This document shows, piece by piece, positions 4,478 through 5,903 of a stretch of 5,903 nt of DNA. Under the pieces are notes generated by a model. It was not told where the DNA came from and did no database searches. It was given only the letters and a program-made list of their open reading frames with translations. Source of the stretch: an uncultured Eubacteriales bacterium (lineage in GTDB: Bacteria > Bacillota > Clostridia > Oscillospirales > Oscillospiraceae); NCBI GenBank assembly GCA_900552725.1, contig USAT01000108.1, positions 1-5,903 on the forward strand, read 5' to 3'. Numbering within the stretch: the first letter of the stretch is position 1; each line of letters opens with the position of its first letter. The translations under genes and the position numbers were made by a program.

Positions 4478-5674
4478 TCACTCCTTAATGGTATAACCCT
4501 GCTCCGCCAGATAGCTGTACAGCTGGCGGATGTGCTCGTGGTTGCGGGTCTCCACCACCATGCGGACGCGGCAGGAGCCCACGCCCACCTTCATGCTGCT
4601 CCGCTCGTGATACACCTCCAGCACGTTGACGCCCTCGTGGGACAGCGCCGCCAGATAGGTGGCCAGTGCGTTGGGCTGGTCGGGCAGCACGGTGGAGAAG
4701 CTGGCGATGCGCCCCTCGGCGGTCAGGCCGTGCTTGATGATGCGCTCCAGCATGGTCACGTCCACGTTGCCGCCGGACAGCAGGGCGCACACGGTCTTGC
4801 CCTTCAGATCCAGCTTGCCGGACATGACCGCCGCCACGCTGACGGCGCCCGCGCCCTCGGTGATCAGCTTCTGCTTCTCCAGAATGGTCAGGATGGCCGC
4901 GGCGATCTCGCTCTCGCTGACGGTGATGACCTTGTCCACATACTGGCGGCACATGTCAAAGGTCAGGGTACCGGCGGTCTTTACCTGAATGCCGTCGGCC
5001 ATGGTGCCCACCTGGGGCAGGGTGATGATCTTGTCCTGCCGCAGGGCCTCATACATGCTGGCCGCGCCCTCGGCCTGTACGCCGATGACCTGGCAGGAGG
5101 GCTTCAGCTCCTTCACGGCCTTGGCCACGCCGGAGATCAGTCCGCCGCCGCCGATGGCCGTGATGATCACGTCCACATCGGGAAGCTGCTGTAAGATCTC
5201 CAGGCCGATGGTGCCCTGCCCGGCCATGATGCTGTAATCGTCAAAGGGGTGGATGAAGGTATAGCCCTTCTCGTCCCGCAGGCGGATGGCCTCGGCATAG
5301 GCGTCGTCGTACACGCCGGGTACCAGCACCACCTCCGCGCCGTAGCTGCGGGTGGCCTCGATCTTGGACAGGGGTGCGCCCTGGGGGATGCAGATGACGG
5401 CATGGATGCCCATGTCGCGGGCGGCAAACGCCACGCCCTGGGCATGGTTTCCGGCGGAGCAGGCGATAACGCCCCTCGCTTTCTCCTCGTCCGACAGCGT
5501 GGCGATCTTGTAGTATGCGCCCCGCAGCTTGAACGCGCCGGTCTTCTGCAGGCAGTCAGCCTTCAGAAAGAGACGGCAGTCCTGGGTGATACCGGTGCTG
5601 GGGATCACGGGCGTTTTGTTGATGACGCCGGACAGTACCCGCTGGGCGTCGTGCAGCATGGCCATAGTCAGCAT
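4478..5674 (-). CDS. ilvA: Threonine ammonia-lyase (threonine dehydratase) with C-terminal ACT domain
   Basis: This 398-residue PLP enzyme converts threonine to 2-oxobutanoate and ammonia, the entry step to isoleucine, or a catabolic step. Seen are the PLP-lysine motif KTGAFKLRGA with K49, the SAGNHAQG loop (73-80), the phosphate-binding GGGGL loop (175-179), EGAGA (273-277) and SGGNVD (300-305), whose Ser is expected near the PLP ring nitrogen. Residues about 322-398 form one ACT domain, fitting the shorter type of about 400 residues rather than the 500-residue two-ACT-like-domain biosynthetic form. The start follows AAGGAGGA (5688-5681) at 6 bases; a later Met at position 4 is less well placed. 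The leader is only about 55 bases, too short for a T-box, so any control is through the ACT domain or at initiation. Serine may also be a substrate. The biosynthetic or catabolic role (ilvA or tdcB) is not settled by sequence. Confidence 0.95.
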   Translation of the reverse strand: MLTMAMLHDAQRVLSGVINKTPVIPSTGITQDCRLFLKADCLQKTGAFKLRGAYYKIATLSDEEKARGVIACSAGNHAQGVAFAARDMGIHAVICIPQGAPLSKIEATRSYGAEVVLVPGVYDDAYAEAIRLRDEKGYTFIHPFDDYSIMAGQGTIGLEILQQLPDVDVIITAIGGGGLISGVAKAVKELKPSCQVIGVQAEGAASMYEALRQDKIITLPQVGTMADGIQVKTAGTLTFDMCRQYVDKVITVSESEIAAAILTILEKQKLITEGAGAVSVAAVMSGKLDLKGKTVCALLSGGNVDVTMLERIIKHGLTAEGRIASFSTVLPDQPNALATYLAALSHEGVNVLEVYHERSSMKVGVGSCRVRMVVETRNHEHIRQLYSYLAEQGYTIKE

Positions 5675-5735
5675 AGTGGTTCCTCCTTCACATTTGTGCG
5701 TGGGACATATACAATATTTGATTTTTTGTATTTAC

Positions 5736-5768
5736 ATCATATCATATGCCGCCCGCAAATGCAAGCAA
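5736..5768 (-). promoter_or_regulatory. Probable sigma-A promoter of the ilvA-DIP1984 operon
   Basis: On the minus strand two overlapping solutions exist: TTGCAT (5764-5759), 17 bp, TATGAT (5741-5736); or TTGCTT (5768-5763), 16 bp, TATGAT (5746-5741). Start near 5730. The leader contains a weak ATACAA/TTGTAT inverted repeat (5731-5709). Confidence 0.6.
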
Positions 5769-5789
5769 TTACAGACGTTTTTCGGAAAT

Positions 5790-5818
5790 TTGACAAACGG
5801 GGAAATTTTGTCTATAAT
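5790..5818 (+). promoter_or_regulatory. Consensus sigma-A promoter firing out of the right edge
   Basis: TTGACA (5790-5795) and TATAAT (5813-5818) are perfect, with a 17-bp spacer. It is divergent from ilvA. The start is expected near 5825. No ribosome binding site or start codon is apparent before the window ends at 5903. Confidence 0.85.
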
Positions 5819-5826
5819 ATATGTTT

Positions 5827-5890
5827 GGTGTGGTATCCGATACGGAACGCCGCACCCCAATAAACGCGCCGGGTACGGTAAACATCCGTA
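5827..5890 (+). other. Structured 5' leader or RNA start after the rightward promoter
   Basis: Right after the predicted start, GGTGTGG (5827-5833) pairs with CCGCACC (5850-5856, one G-T pair) around an inner TCCG-ATA-CGGA hairpin (5836-5846). A second hairpin, TACGG-7-CCGTA, covers 5874-5890. This may be the leader of a gene outside the window or the start of an RNA gene. I recognise no riboswitch class. Confidence 0.4.
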
Positions 5891-5903
5891 GGGGCGACCC
5901 TTG

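Noticed and set aside
5675..5735. T-box or other amino-acid riboswitch in front of ilvA
   Set aside because: The leader from the likely start near 5730 is only about 55 bases, too short for a T-box, and no terminator hairpin lies before the start codon.

Overview
The window looks like chromosomal DNA from a GC-rich gut Firmicute, probably an Oscillospiraceae-type clostridium. The evidence is an anaerobic 2-hydroxyacyl-CoA dehydratase, strong AAGGAGG-type ribosome binding sites, near-consensus sigma-A promoters with 17-bp spacers, and a DHHW lipoprotein of the kind common in gut clostridia. The genus is an inference.

Left part (1-1539, minus strand): a two-gene operon with one-base stop/start overlap. 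The complete first gene is a 2-hydroxyacyl-CoA dehydratase D-component-type subunit. The second runs off the left edge and is probably the partner subunit. A perfect consensus promoter (TTGACA-17-TATAAT) drives it and carries a 12-bp palindrome in its spacer.

Metal pair (1682-2302, plus strand): a divergent promoter drives a short His-rich protein and, 4 bp later, a CooT-family nickel-binding protein. Both begin Met-Cys. A perfect 19-bp inverted repeat ends the unit and also lies at the 3' end of the convergent DHHW gene.

DHHW gene (2332-3750, minus strand): a lipoprotein with its own promoter, three exact 27-residue Cys3His repeats after the lipidation site, and an SGNH/AlgX-like DHHW domain.

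Right part (3770-5764, minus strand): ilvA-type threonine ammonia-lyase with an ACT domain, then a DIP1984-family coiled-coil protein coupled by a 4-bp gap. About 220 bp of non-coding, structured DNA follows and ends in a strong intrinsic terminator. This stretch carries a tRNA-type T-arm and other arms consistent with a tRNA-like RNA. It is the most interesting part of the window, because DIP1984 proteins may belong with tRNA-like RNAs in RNA repair (recalled, not verified).

Right edge (5790-5903, plus strand): a perfect consensus promoter points out of the window and is followed by two hairpins, with no gene start visible.
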